A stretch of DNA of 64,000 bases from Myxococcus landrumus (lineage in GTDB: Bacteria > Myxococcota > Myxococcia > Myxococcales > Myxococcaceae), in contig NZ_CP071091.1 in NCBI RefSeq assembly GCF_017301635.1, positions 6,398,001-6,462,000 on the forward strand. The letters run 5' to 3'. Below, piece by piece: positions 7,711 through 17,090 of this stretch; position 1 is the stretch's first letter, and each line of letters opens with the position of its first letter. Below the pieces are notes generated by a model that was not told where the DNA came from, made no database searches, and was given only the letters and a program-made list of their open reading frames with translations. The translations under genes were made by a program, and so were the position numbers.

Positions 7711-9030
7711 ATGGGTGTCGGGTCCACCAGCGGTTCGAGCCGTTCCTCAAGCAGCTCCAGCCGCTCCTCCAGCAGCCGGAGCACGAGCAGCAAGTCCTCG
7801 AGCAGCAAGTCGTCCACCAGCAACAAGGGCGCGAGCACCAAGGCCTCCAACACCAAGGCCGCGACGTCCAAGGCGACCAACACCAAGGCCGCGACCACCA
7901 AGTCGGTGAGCCTCCCGAGCAACGTCCCCACCCCGACGCCTCGCCCCAACAAGGACACCTTCTCCGCGCGGGCCCTGAGCCCCACGTCCATGGCGTCCTC
8001 GTCCTTCGCCGCCGGGCACTCCCTCGGCAAGCCGACGACGTCCTCGCGCACCCTGAGCAACACCCCCATGGGGGTGACCCAGTCCTTCTCCACGCGCGTC
8101 GGACCTCGCGACACCTATACCTCCGTGAAGTCGAAGACTGTCGGGGTCCAGGACGTCAAGGGCGGCTACACCGCGAAGACCCGGCAGACGACTCCCACGG
8201 TCAACTCGCGCATGATGAGCAGCTCCTTCATGGACAGCGCGGACTTCTCCAAGACGCCCGCGGCCTCGCTGTCCGCCCCTCGCGTCACCACGCGCACCAT
8301 CGGCGGCAAGTCCATCGGCCCCGCCCAGTCCTTCACGCAGAACACGAACGCCCTCGGCACGCCCCGCGCCTTCCAGCGCGACTACGAGACCCTCGGCGGA
8401 CTGAGCCGCAAGGAAGAGGCGAAGGGCCCTGGCACCGTCTCCACCGGCAAGGGTGACCACGGCGGCGTCTCCTACGGCTCCTATCAATTCGCATCCAACA
8501 ACGGCTCGGCGAAGGCCTTCGTCAACTCGCTCAAGACGACCCACCCGAGCTACCACGCGAGCCTCGACGGCCTGACGCCCGGCACCCAGGAGTTCTCCAA
8601 GGCCTGGAAGGACCTGGCCGCCCTGGACCCCAAGGGCTTCGACAAGGCCCAGCACGACTACATCCAGCGCACTCACTACAACGTCAGCGCCTCCGAGGTC
8701 CGCAACAACGTCGGCCTGGACCTGAACACGCGCTCGCAGGCCCTGCGCGATGTGGCCTGGTCCGCCTCCGTGCAGCACGGCAAGAAGGCGGTCGACTCCA
8801 TCATCAGCGCCGCGCTCAAGGGCCGCCACCCCTCCACCGTGAGCGACGCGGACCTCATCAGCGGCATCTACGCGGAGCGCGGCCGGAAGAACAAAGCCGG
8901 AGAGCTGGTGCACTTCTCCAGCAGTTCCAAGAGCGTCCAGAAGGGCATCACCGCCCGCTACGCCCGCGAGAGCCAGGCCGCCCTGGAGCGCCTCGCCCGC
9001 GAGTTCTCCGGCGTCACCCGGAAGGACTGA
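7711..9030 (+). CDS. Ser/Thr/Lys-rich protein with C-terminal lysozyme-like domain
   Basis: 439 residues. Residues ~6-70 are low complexity, made of Ser/Arg and then repeated Ser/Thr/Lys/Ala units (KASNTKAATSKA). A disordered Thr/Ser/Pro linker follows to ~220. The C-terminal ~200 residues begin with GDHGGVSYGSYQFA and continue with helical sequence. The GG-x-SYG-x-YQ motif is typical of lysozyme-like peptidoglycan hydrolases of phage-tail and toxin type; Glu residues in the preceding and following helices could be catalytic, but I could not assign them. There is no signal peptide, so export would need a dedicated secretion route or lysis. It stands alone, between a lipoprotein and a dispersed hairpin. 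Function as a secreted wall-degrading effector is inference. Confidence 0.65.
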   Translation: MGVGSTSGSSRSSSSSSRSSSSRSTSSKSSSSKSSTSNKGASTKASNTKAATSKATNTKAATTKSVSLPSNVPTPTPRPNKDTFSARALSPTSMASSSFAAGHSLGKPTTSSRTLSNTPMGVTQSFSTRVGPRDTYTSVKSKTVGVQDVKGGYTAKTRQTTPTVNSRMMSSSFMDSADFSKTPAASLSAPRVTTRTIGGKSIGPAQSFTQNTNALGTPRAFQRDYETLGGLSRKEEAKGPGTVSTGKGDHGGVSYGSYQFASNNGSAKAFVNSLKTTHPSYHASLDGLTPGTQEFSKAWKDLAALDPKGFDKAQHDYIQRTHYNVSASEVRNNVGLDLNTRSQALRDVAWSASVQHGKKAVDSIISAALKGRHPSTVSDADLISGIYAERGRKNKAGELVHFSSSSKSVQKGITARYARESQAALERLAREFSGVTRKD

Positions 9031-9082
9031 GCCCCTCCCGGGCACCTGAGTCCCCGGTGCCCTCCCAGGACGTCGCTGTCAC

Positions 9083-9119
9083 CTTCCCGCCAACCCAGAC
9101 ACTCTCTGGTTGGCGGAGG
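9083..9119. repeat. Dispersed hairpin repeat, copy 2
   Basis: Arms 9084-9095 and 9108-9119 pair (GCCAACC with GGTTGGC at the core) with a small internal irregularity around a CACTCTC loop region. It shares most bases with the copy at 3554-3591. It sits 53 nt after the lysozyme-like gene and just before the next start codon. Confidence 0.55.
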
Positions 9120-9145
9120 CCCCCTCGGCGTGGACACTGCGCGCC

Positions 9146-9442
9146 GTGGACCCTCGACGCACCTATCCCCGTCTCGCCATCGCCGCCTTCGCGGGCAACC
9201 TCGCCTTCGTCGCCGCCTGGGTCGTCCTCATCACCCGCGCCAACGGCTGGCTCGTCATCGGCCCCATCCTGCTCGCCGTCTTCGCCGCCCTGCGCGTCGG
9301 GGGAATGTGGCTCTACGCCTCCCGGCAGACGGAGAACCTGGAGCGCGCCCGCCGCGCCGCCATCTTCACCACCTTCCTCACCCTCGCCGGCATCGGCCTC
9401 TGGGTCTTCGCCGCCTTGCGCGGCCCCCGCGTCAGCCTCTGA
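9146..9442 (+). CDS. Small integral membrane protein, unknown function
   Basis: 98 residues from GTG 9146 (the frame runs on upstream into the hairpin repeat, but no better start exists). Three hydrophobic helices are visible: AIAAFAGNLAFVAAWVVL, VIGPILLAVFAALRVGG and AAIFTTFLTLAGIGLWVFAA, with a basic loop (Arg-rich) between helices two and three. It converges on ychF. No family was recognised. Confidence 0.6.
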   Translation: MDPRRTYPRLAIAAFAGNLAFVAAWVVLITRANGWLVIGPILLAVFAALRVGGMWLYASRQTENLERARRAAIFTTFLTLAGIGLWVFAALRGPRVSL

Positions 9443-9547
9443 CCCACAAACGCCTCGCGGGCGCTCCCAGACGGCCTTCAAGGCCCTCCAGAACGCGCCC
9501 GCGCGGTACCCCTCCGGCTCGCGGCCCTTCCAGGCCGCTGCAAGCCG

Positions 9548-10657
9548 TTACACGTTGAAGCGGAAGTGCATGCAGTCGCCGTCCTGCACGACGTACTCCT
9601 TGCCTTCCATCCGCAGGAGCCCCTTCTCCTTCACCGCGGACTCACTGCCCAGCTTCACCAGGTCCTCCCAGCGCATCACCTCGGCCTTGATGAAGCCGCG
9701 CTCGAAGTCCGAGTGGATGACGCCCGCCGCCTGCGGCGCCTTGTAGCCCTGGTGGATGGTCCACGCGCGGCACTCCTGCTCGCCCACGGTGAAGTACGTC
9801 CACAGGCCCAAGAGCTTGTAGCCCGCCCGCACCACCTTGTGCAGACCCGGCTCCTTCAGCCCCGCGCTCTCCAGGAAGCCCGGGCGCTCGCTCTCGGGGA
9901 GCTGCTGGATTTCAGACTCCAGCGCCGCGGCGAGCACCACCACCTCGAAGCCCTCCTTCGCGGCCATCTCCCGCACCGCCGCGACGTGCTTGTTGGCGTC
10001 TTCCTTCCCAATCTCGCCCTCGCCGATGTTGGCCACGTACAGCACGGGCTTGTCCGTCAGCAGGAAGAGGTCGTGGATGACGGCCTTCTCCTCCTCGGTC
10101 AGCTTCTGCGCGCGCACCGTCACGCCCGAGTCCAGGCCCGCCTTCACGCGGTCCAGCAGCGCGACCTCGGCCTTGGCCTCGTCACCAGCCTTGCCGCCCA
10201 TCTTCGTGTTCTTCAAGGAGCGCTCGCGGCGCTTCTCCACCGTCTCCAGGTCCTTGAGGCACAGCTCCGTGTCGACCACGTCCCGGTCCCTCACCGGATT
10301 CACCCCGCCCTCGACGTGGGTGACGTTGTCGTCCTCGAAGCAGCGCAGCACGTGCAGCACCGCGTCCACCTGGCGGATGTTGCCCAGGAACTGGTTGCCC
10401 AGGCCCTCGCCCTTGGAGGCGCCGCGCACCAGGCCCGCGATGTCCACGAACTCCAGCGACGTGGGGACCTTCTTCAGTGGCTTGATGAGCTCGGACAGCT
10501 TGTCCAGCCGCTCATCCGGCACGGGCACCACGCCCACGTTGGGCTCGATGGTGCAGAAGGGGTAGTTGGCCGCCTGCGCGCCCGCGGCCGACAGCGCGTT
10601 GAACAGGGTGGACTTGCCCACGTTGGGTAGCCCGACGATTCCGATGGATAGACCCAT
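9548..10657 (-). CDS. ychF: Ribosome-binding ATPase/GTPase YchF (Obg family)
   Basis: 369 residues from ATG 10657, preceded by a GGGA motif; six codons upstream in the same frame are not conserved. G1 is GLPNVGKST (residues 8-16), the switch region holds DIAGLVRGASKGEGLGNQFL, and instead of a normal G4 NKxD there is an N-x-x-E type motif (VANIGEGE), as in YchF, which prefers ATP. A central coiled coil and a C-terminal TGS domain (TYFTVGEQECRAWTI...GDCMHFRFNV) follow. It binds ribosomes and is linked to translation and stress responses. It lies 48 nt downstream of atpF on the same strand, so it may be cotranscribed with the F0 genes. Confidence 0.96.
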   Translation of the reverse strand: MGLSIGIVGLPNVGKSTLFNALSAAGAQAANYPFCTIEPNVGVVPVPDERLDKLSELIKPLKKVPTSLEFVDIAGLVRGASKGEGLGNQFLGNIRQVDAVLHVLRCFEDDNVTHVEGGVNPVRDRDVVDTELCLKDLETVEKRRERSLKNTKMGGKAGDEAKAEVALLDRVKAGLDSGVTVRAQKLTEEEKAVIHDLFLLTDKPVLYVANIGEGEIGKEDANKHVAAVREMAAKEGFEVVVLAAALESEIQQLPESERPGFLESAGLKEPGLHKVVRAGYKLLGLWTYFTVGEQECRAWTIHQGYKAPQAAGVIHSDFERGFIKAEVMRWEDLVKLGSESAVKEKGLLRMEGKEYVVQDGDCMHFRFNV

Positions 10658-10705
10658 GGTGATTCCCTGGAACAAACGCGCCGGGGGGCGCGCTTCCCCA
10701 AATGA

Positions 10706-11254
10706 CTAGGCCGACCGACGCGCGCCGGTGTTGGCGCCGCTCAGCGGAAGGCTCTGCACGAACTGCTCGGCCAGCGCGCGGTGCTTGCTGTCGTCCATGC
10801 GCTCGTTGATGAGCTTGCCCGCCGCTTCCATGGCCAGGTCGACGGCCATGGCGCGAACCTCGGCGATGGCCTTGGCCTTCTGCTCGTCGATTTCACGACG
10901 CGCGCTGAGCTTGAGCTCCTCGGCCTCCTTGCGGCTCTTGGCCATCAGCTCCTCGCGGAACTTCTCCATCTCCTGCTGGTTGCGGCGCGTCTCGTCGGCG
11001 GCCTGACGACGGGCCTCCGCGATGGCCGTCTTCTGGTCGGCCAGCAGCTTCTCGGCCTCGGCGCGCTCACGCTTGGCGCTCTCCACGGCGGCCGAAATCT
11101 GCTTCTCACGCTCCTCCACGAGCTGAAGGATGGGGCCCCACGCCTTCGACTTCAGGACGAAGAAGACGATGACGAAGGTGACGAGGGTCCAGAAGATGAG
11201 GCCCGGCTGGACGCTCACGAGGTTGCTGGCGGCGAGGACGGAGGGCAGGAACAT
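10706..11254 (-). CDS. atpF: ATP synthase F0 subunit b
   Basis: 182 residues: a single N-terminal membrane helix (LIFWTLVTFVIVFFVLKSKAW, the usual b-subunit start) and a long charged coiled coil (residues ~45-155) forming the peripheral stalk that holds F1 to F0. Length and layout are typical. It is the last F0 gene; atpH, A, G, D and C do not follow, so F1 is encoded elsewhere. The tail is short and basic. Confidence 0.95.
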   Translation of the reverse strand: MFLPSVLAASNLVSVQPGLIFWTLVTFVIVFFVLKSKAWGPILQLVEEREKQISAAVESAKRERAEAEKLLADQKTAIAEARRQAADETRRNQQEMEKFREELMAKSRKEAEELKLSARREIDEQKAKAIAEVRAMAVDLAMEAAGKLINERMDDSKHRALAEQFVQSLPLSGANTGARRSA

Positions 11255-11372
11255 GGCGGCGTGTCCGGCGTGAGGGAGTCAGACGGCGGAAAGTCTCGGG
11301 TTCTACCACCAGGAGGCGCCGACACCTGCTCGAGGCGAGCACCGGCGCGCTCCAGGCTTCCTACGAACGGCC

Positions 11373-11603
11373 TTACGACTTGACGGCCAGAAGCACGCAA
11401 ACGACCAGCGCGAACAGCGTGGCGCCTTCGATGAGGGCCGCGGCGATGATCATCGTGGTGCGGATGTCGCCACCGGCGGCGGGCTGACGGCCCGTCGCGT
11501 CCATGGCGGCGGCGGCGAGCTTACCGATGCCGAGGGCGGCGCCGATGATGGAGAGACCGGCACCGAGGCCGGCGGCGAGGAAGGCAAGAGCGAGGTTGGT
11601 CAT
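11373..11603 (-). CDS. atpE: ATP synthase F0 subunit c
   Basis: 76 residues, two membrane helices joined by a polar loop with the conserved RQP. The first helix has the Gly-rich packing motif (GLGAGLSIIGAALGIG) and the ion-carrying carboxylate is E59 in LIEGATLF. The Na+-specific ligand set of Na+-dependent c rings is not visible, so protons are the likely coupling ion. It forms the rotor ring. It follows atpB after a 144-nt gap containing a hairpin and precedes atpF after 118 nt; such spacing is common for this highly expressed subunit. Confidence 0.96.
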   Translation of the reverse strand: MTNLALAFLAAGLGAGLSIIGAALGIGKLAAAAMDATGRQPAAGGDIRTTMIIAAALIEGATLFALVVCVLLAVKS

Positions 11604-11672
11604 GGCGGTGCTTCTCTTTTCGTAGCGAAGGACCCGCTTGTGGGGGGGTCGTGATGCCCTTCAGGACTACCT

Positions 11673-11695
11673 CTGGCGACCTTTCGAATCGCCAG
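11673..11695 (-). promoter_or_regulatory. Hairpin in the atpB-atpE gap
   Basis: A perfect 7-bp stem (CTGGCGA at 11673-11679 with TCGCCAG at 11689-11695) around a 9-nt loop in the transcript between atpB and atpE. No U-tract follows, so it is more likely a processing, stability or translation element than a terminator. Its role in raising c-subunit yield is inference. Confidence 0.35.
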
Positions 11696-11747
11696 GTGCT
11701 CAACCGGGGCGCCGGTACGGACCGCGCCCCGTCAACTCGTCGTGGGC

Positions 11748-12770
11748 CTAGGCGTGCGCCTTGTCGTGGCCGTGGCCGTGGTCGCCCTCGGCGTGGCCGT
11801 GGTCATCGTGGTGGTGACCGGTGGCCACCGCCATGCCGATGAAGAGCGCCGACAGGAGCGTGAACACGTAGGCCTGCACGAAGGCCACGAACAGCTCCAG
11901 CAGGTAGATGGCGAACGCGAAGGGCACGCTGATGACCGCGACCGCGGGGTGGCCGAGGATGAAGATGAGGCCGATGAGGAAGAAGAGGACGATGTGGCCC
12001 GCCAGCATGTTGGCGAAAAGACGCATCGTGAGGGCGAAGGGCTTGGTGAACAGGCCCAGGATCTCCACCGGAATCATGATGGGCCACAGCGACCAGTGCA
12101 CGCCGCCCGTCAGGTGCTTCAGGTAGCCGCCCAGGCCCGCGGAGCGGATGCCCGCCGCCTGCGTGACGACGAACGTGCAGATGGCGAGGCCCGCCGTCAC
12201 CGCCAGGTTGCCCGTGGCGGTGGCCATCCAGGGCACCAGGCCCAGCAGGTTCATGGCGAGGATGAAGAAGAACGCGGTGAGCAGGTACGGCACGTAGCGG
12301 GGGCCGTCCTCCTTGCCGATGTTCTTGATGGCCATCTCGTCCCGGACGAAGAGGACCAGCATCTCGATGAGGTTGGCGCCCGTGCCGCGGGGCACCAGCT
12401 TCGTCTTGTCGCGGTTGCTCCAAATCAGCAGGGTGCCCAGGAGCAGCACCGCGGCCAGCCACATCATCACCGTGTGCTTGGTGATGGAGAGGTCCAGGCA
12501 GCCGTGGAGCAGGCCAGACCAGCCCGACGGGGCCTCCATCCCGTGCTCCGTCATCACCGGCTCGCAGCTGCCGATGCGGATGGGCGGAATCGCGCCCAGG
12601 TGGATGGGCTGGCTCAGGGGGACTTCGAGCTCGAAGTCGTTCGTGTCCGAGACGTGGTGGAGGATGTAATCCGGCACACTCGGCTCGTGCCCCTCGCCGT
12701 GACCTCCCGACTCGGAAGCCCACGCGGTGGCCACGAACAGACTGGCGAACAGCACCATTGCCTTGCGCAT
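11748..12770 (-). CDS. atpB: ATP synthase F0 subunit a with N-terminal extension and His-rich tail
   Basis: 340 residues, longer than the ~240-270 of many homologues. It has an N-terminal signal-like helix and a ~90-residue periplasmic extension (found in several deltaproteobacterial a subunits), then the membrane core. The essential Arg is in LTMRLFANMLAGH (~residue 249), and the proton half-channel helices follow (FAIYLLELFVAFVQAYVF). The last ~25 residues are very rich in His and Asp. The ORF can start at GTG 12773, but ATG 12770 overlaps the upstream stop (TGATG) and fits translational coupling. With the c ring it forms the proton path. Confidence 0.95.
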   Translation of the reverse strand: MRKAMVLFASLFVATAWASESGGHGEGHEPSVPDYILHHVSDTNDFELEVPLSQPIHLGAIPPIRIGSCEPVMTEHGMEAPSGWSGLLHGCLDLSITKHTVMMWLAAVLLLGTLLIWSNRDKTKLVPRGTGANLIEMLVLFVRDEMAIKNIGKEDGPRYVPYLLTAFFFILAMNLLGLVPWMATATGNLAVTAGLAICTFVVTQAAGIRSAGLGGYLKHLTGGVHWSLWPIMIPVEILGLFTKPFALTMRLFANMLAGHIVLFFLIGLIFILGHPAVAVISVPFAFAIYLLELFVAFVQAYVFTLLSALFIGMAVATGHHHDDHGHAEGDHGHGHDKAHA

Positions 12771-13177
12771 CACTCGTCTCCGCCCGCCGCGCCCTTGGAC
12801 GCGGCCATCACGTAGCTCACTTCAATCCATTGCAGCGCGAAGTAGACGCCGAAGAAGCCGGCGACAAACGGCACCGGCGGCATTCCTCGCGACACCAGCC
12901 CCACCAACCCCACCAGCACCGCCACCATCCTCAGGCCGAACACCACCCCTACCACCTTCAACGCCGCCTTGAGGTCCTGCCGCATCGCCCGCCGCTTGAG
13001 CAGCAACGCCACCACGCCCGTCACCGCCGCCAGCCCCACGCCCCACAGCGCCGACACCCGAGACTCCGCCACCGTCGGGAGCAACCCCGCCACCGCCACG
13101 CCCACCCCCATCACCCCGGCCGCCAACCCCGCGTGGGACTTGAACGGGTCCTTCGCCTCGACATCCCGTCCCGTCAC
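12770..13177 (-). CDS. ATP synthase I-like membrane protein
   Basis: 135 residues with four hydrophobic helices and a short charged loop (LKRRAMRQDLKAALK). Position (directly before atpB) and topology match the ATP synthase I family, which helps c-ring assembly or acts in Mg2+ supply. The frame is open further upstream; GTG 13177 is chosen because it overlaps the stop of the preceding gene (GTGA), giving a tight operon. It ends in a one-base overlap with the atpB start. Confidence 0.8.
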   Translation of the reverse strand: MTGRDVEAKDPFKSHAGLAAGVMGVGVAVAGLLPTVAESRVSALWGVGLAAVTGVVALLLKRRAMRQDLKAALKVVGVVFGLRMVAVLVGLVGLVSRGMPPVPFVAGFFGVYFALQWIEVSYVMAASKGAAGGDE

Positions 13178-13434
13178 TTGCGCCGTCCCAGTCGAGCCAT
13201 CTCCCGGAGGAATCCGTAGAAGCCCACGCAGATACCCAGGAAGCTCAAGCCCACCAACAACCACGGCCCCGACCCCAGCTTCCGGTCCAGCCAGTAGCCT
13301 CCCAGCACTCCCACCACCGCCCCGCCCACCAGCTTCCACACCGCATTGATGTAGGGCTGCGCCGCCCTCATCTGTCGAGCCGTCGTCCCCAGCTCGCTGC
13401 CATCCGATTGCTCCCGGGGTTCCTTCGCCGCCAT
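13174..13434 (-). CDS. atpI: AtpI/ATPase_gene1-like membrane protein
   Basis: 86 residues with two membrane helices (AVWKLVGGAVVGVLGGYWL and WLLVGLSFLGICVGFYGFL) separated by the DRKLGSG loop, matching the F0F1-ATPase gene1/AtpQ type of assembly protein. ATG 13434 is preceded by GGGAGG at a good distance; a TTG start five codons upstream (13449) would leave the SD inside the gene. It is the first gene of the F0 operon, so the promoter should lie in the divergent gap up to 13762. Confidence 0.8.
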   Translation of the reverse strand: MAAKEPREQSDGSELGTTARQMRAAQPYINAVWKLVGGAVVGVLGGYWLDRKLGSGPWLLVGLSFLGICVGFYGFLREMARLGRRK

Positions 13435-13762
13435 TCGACGCCTCCCCAAACCCTGGGAAACCCTCGGATTTCCATGCCACCCGATCCAACCCCTTCACAC
13501 GCGGGCGCCGCTTAACACCGAATGAGCGGAAGGCGCAACCGCTACAGTGTCACGGGAGGGAGCGGCGCCAGTGGGGGTTGCGGCACCCTCAAGCGCAGCT
13601 ATCACTTCCAGAGCGAGACTCGGCCGTTTTCCGGTGGCGGCGCCAGGCGCCCGCCCGCTCCGTTCCCCAGGTGCCCGGCGCTCCATCGGCTGGGGGCGTG
13701 CTCATCCGTGTCGGGCCAGGCGCATCGCCAGCTTGCTCCTATCCCGATTCTCGGAGGACTCC
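13435..13762. other. Intergenic region between the F0 operon and the PEBP gene
   Basis: 328 nt between divergent genes. It must hold promoters for both sides, but I could not assign -35/-10 elements with confidence. Overlapping ORFs are present on both strands, none with a recognisable product. Confidence 0.5.
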
Positions 13763-14281
13763 ATGCCCAAGCCGCTCGTGCTGACGTCCCCCCGTTTCAA
13801 GGACGGGGACCTCATCCCCATCGCCTTCACCGGCGAGGGCGAGGACACCGCCCCACCCCTGCACTGGGAGAACCCGCCCGCTGGAACCAAGAGCCTGGCG
13901 CTCATCGTCGAGGACCCGGACGCCCCGGACCCCAAGCGTCCCCAGCGCATCTTCTGCCACCAGGTCCTCTACAACATCCCACCAGGAGCCCAGGGGGTGC
14001 CGGAGGGGGCTCGGCCGGACGCGTTACCGACAGGGACCCGGGTGGGGGTGAATGACTTCGGCCAGCAGGGCTACGGCGGCCCCATGCCTCCCATCGGCCG
14101 GCACCGGTACTTCTTCCGGCTGTATGCGCTGGACACGGTGCTCCCCGACCTGGGGCGCCCCACCCGCGCGGATTTGTTGAGGGCCATGGAGGGCCACATC
14201 CTGGGCGAGGCGGACCTCATCGGCCTGTACGAGCGGCTCCACCACCGCGGGGCGGCACGCGGCCCCGGCGCTTCGGCCTGA
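13763..14281 (+). CDS. PEBP family protein (YbhB/YbcL type)
   Basis: 172 residues from ATG 13763, which has GGAGG seven bases upstream; the longer frame from 13547 lacks family similarity. Motifs typical of bacterial phosphatidylethanolamine-binding-like proteins are present: EGEDTAPPLHW near the start, LIVEDPDAPDP, a loop containing CHQVLYNIPP, and GYGGPMPPIGRHRYFFRLYALD. Ligand and role are unknown in most bacterial members; a cytoplasmic location is expected because no signal peptide is seen. Confidence 0.88.
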   Translation: MPKPLVLTSPRFKDGDLIPIAFTGEGEDTAPPLHWENPPAGTKSLALIVEDPDAPDPKRPQRIFCHQVLYNIPPGAQGVPEGARPDALPTGTRVGVNDFGQQGYGGPMPPIGRHRYFFRLYALDTVLPDLGRPTRADLLRAMEGHILGEADLIGLYERLHHRGAARGPGASA

Positions 14282-14304
14282 GGGCTCGCCCTCCATGAGT
14301 CCGG

Positions 14305-14330
14305 GAGGGCGGGGTTGAAGCCTCGCCCTC
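14305..14330 (+). terminator. Hairpin after the PEBP gene
   Basis: Inverted arms GAGGGCG (14305-14311) and CGCCCTC (14324-14330), 23 nt after the stop codon. The region also allows an alternative upstream pairing. No U-tract, so only a possible terminator. Confidence 0.3.
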
Positions 14331-14435
14331 CTCAGGGGAACCCACGACCTGGCGGCCGCGTGTGTGGGCTGGTCATCGAAGCACGGGTCTGCCTGCTTCT
14401 CGACGCTTGCATGCGATGGAAGAGTCGGGTGCGCC

Positions 14436-17075
<2,640 letters not shown>

Positions 17076-17090
17076 TGCCGCACCGGGGAA

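Noticed and set aside
7726..7910. Lys/Ala/Ser-rich arm as a histone H1-like DNA-binding protein
   Set aside because: The composition is partly similar, but it is Ser/Thr-dominated and joined to a lysozyme-like domain, so a linker or delivery role is more likely.
11373..11603. Na+-coupled ATP synthase
   Set aside because: The c subunit lacks the Gln/Ser/Thr ligand set around the key Glu that marks Na+ rings.
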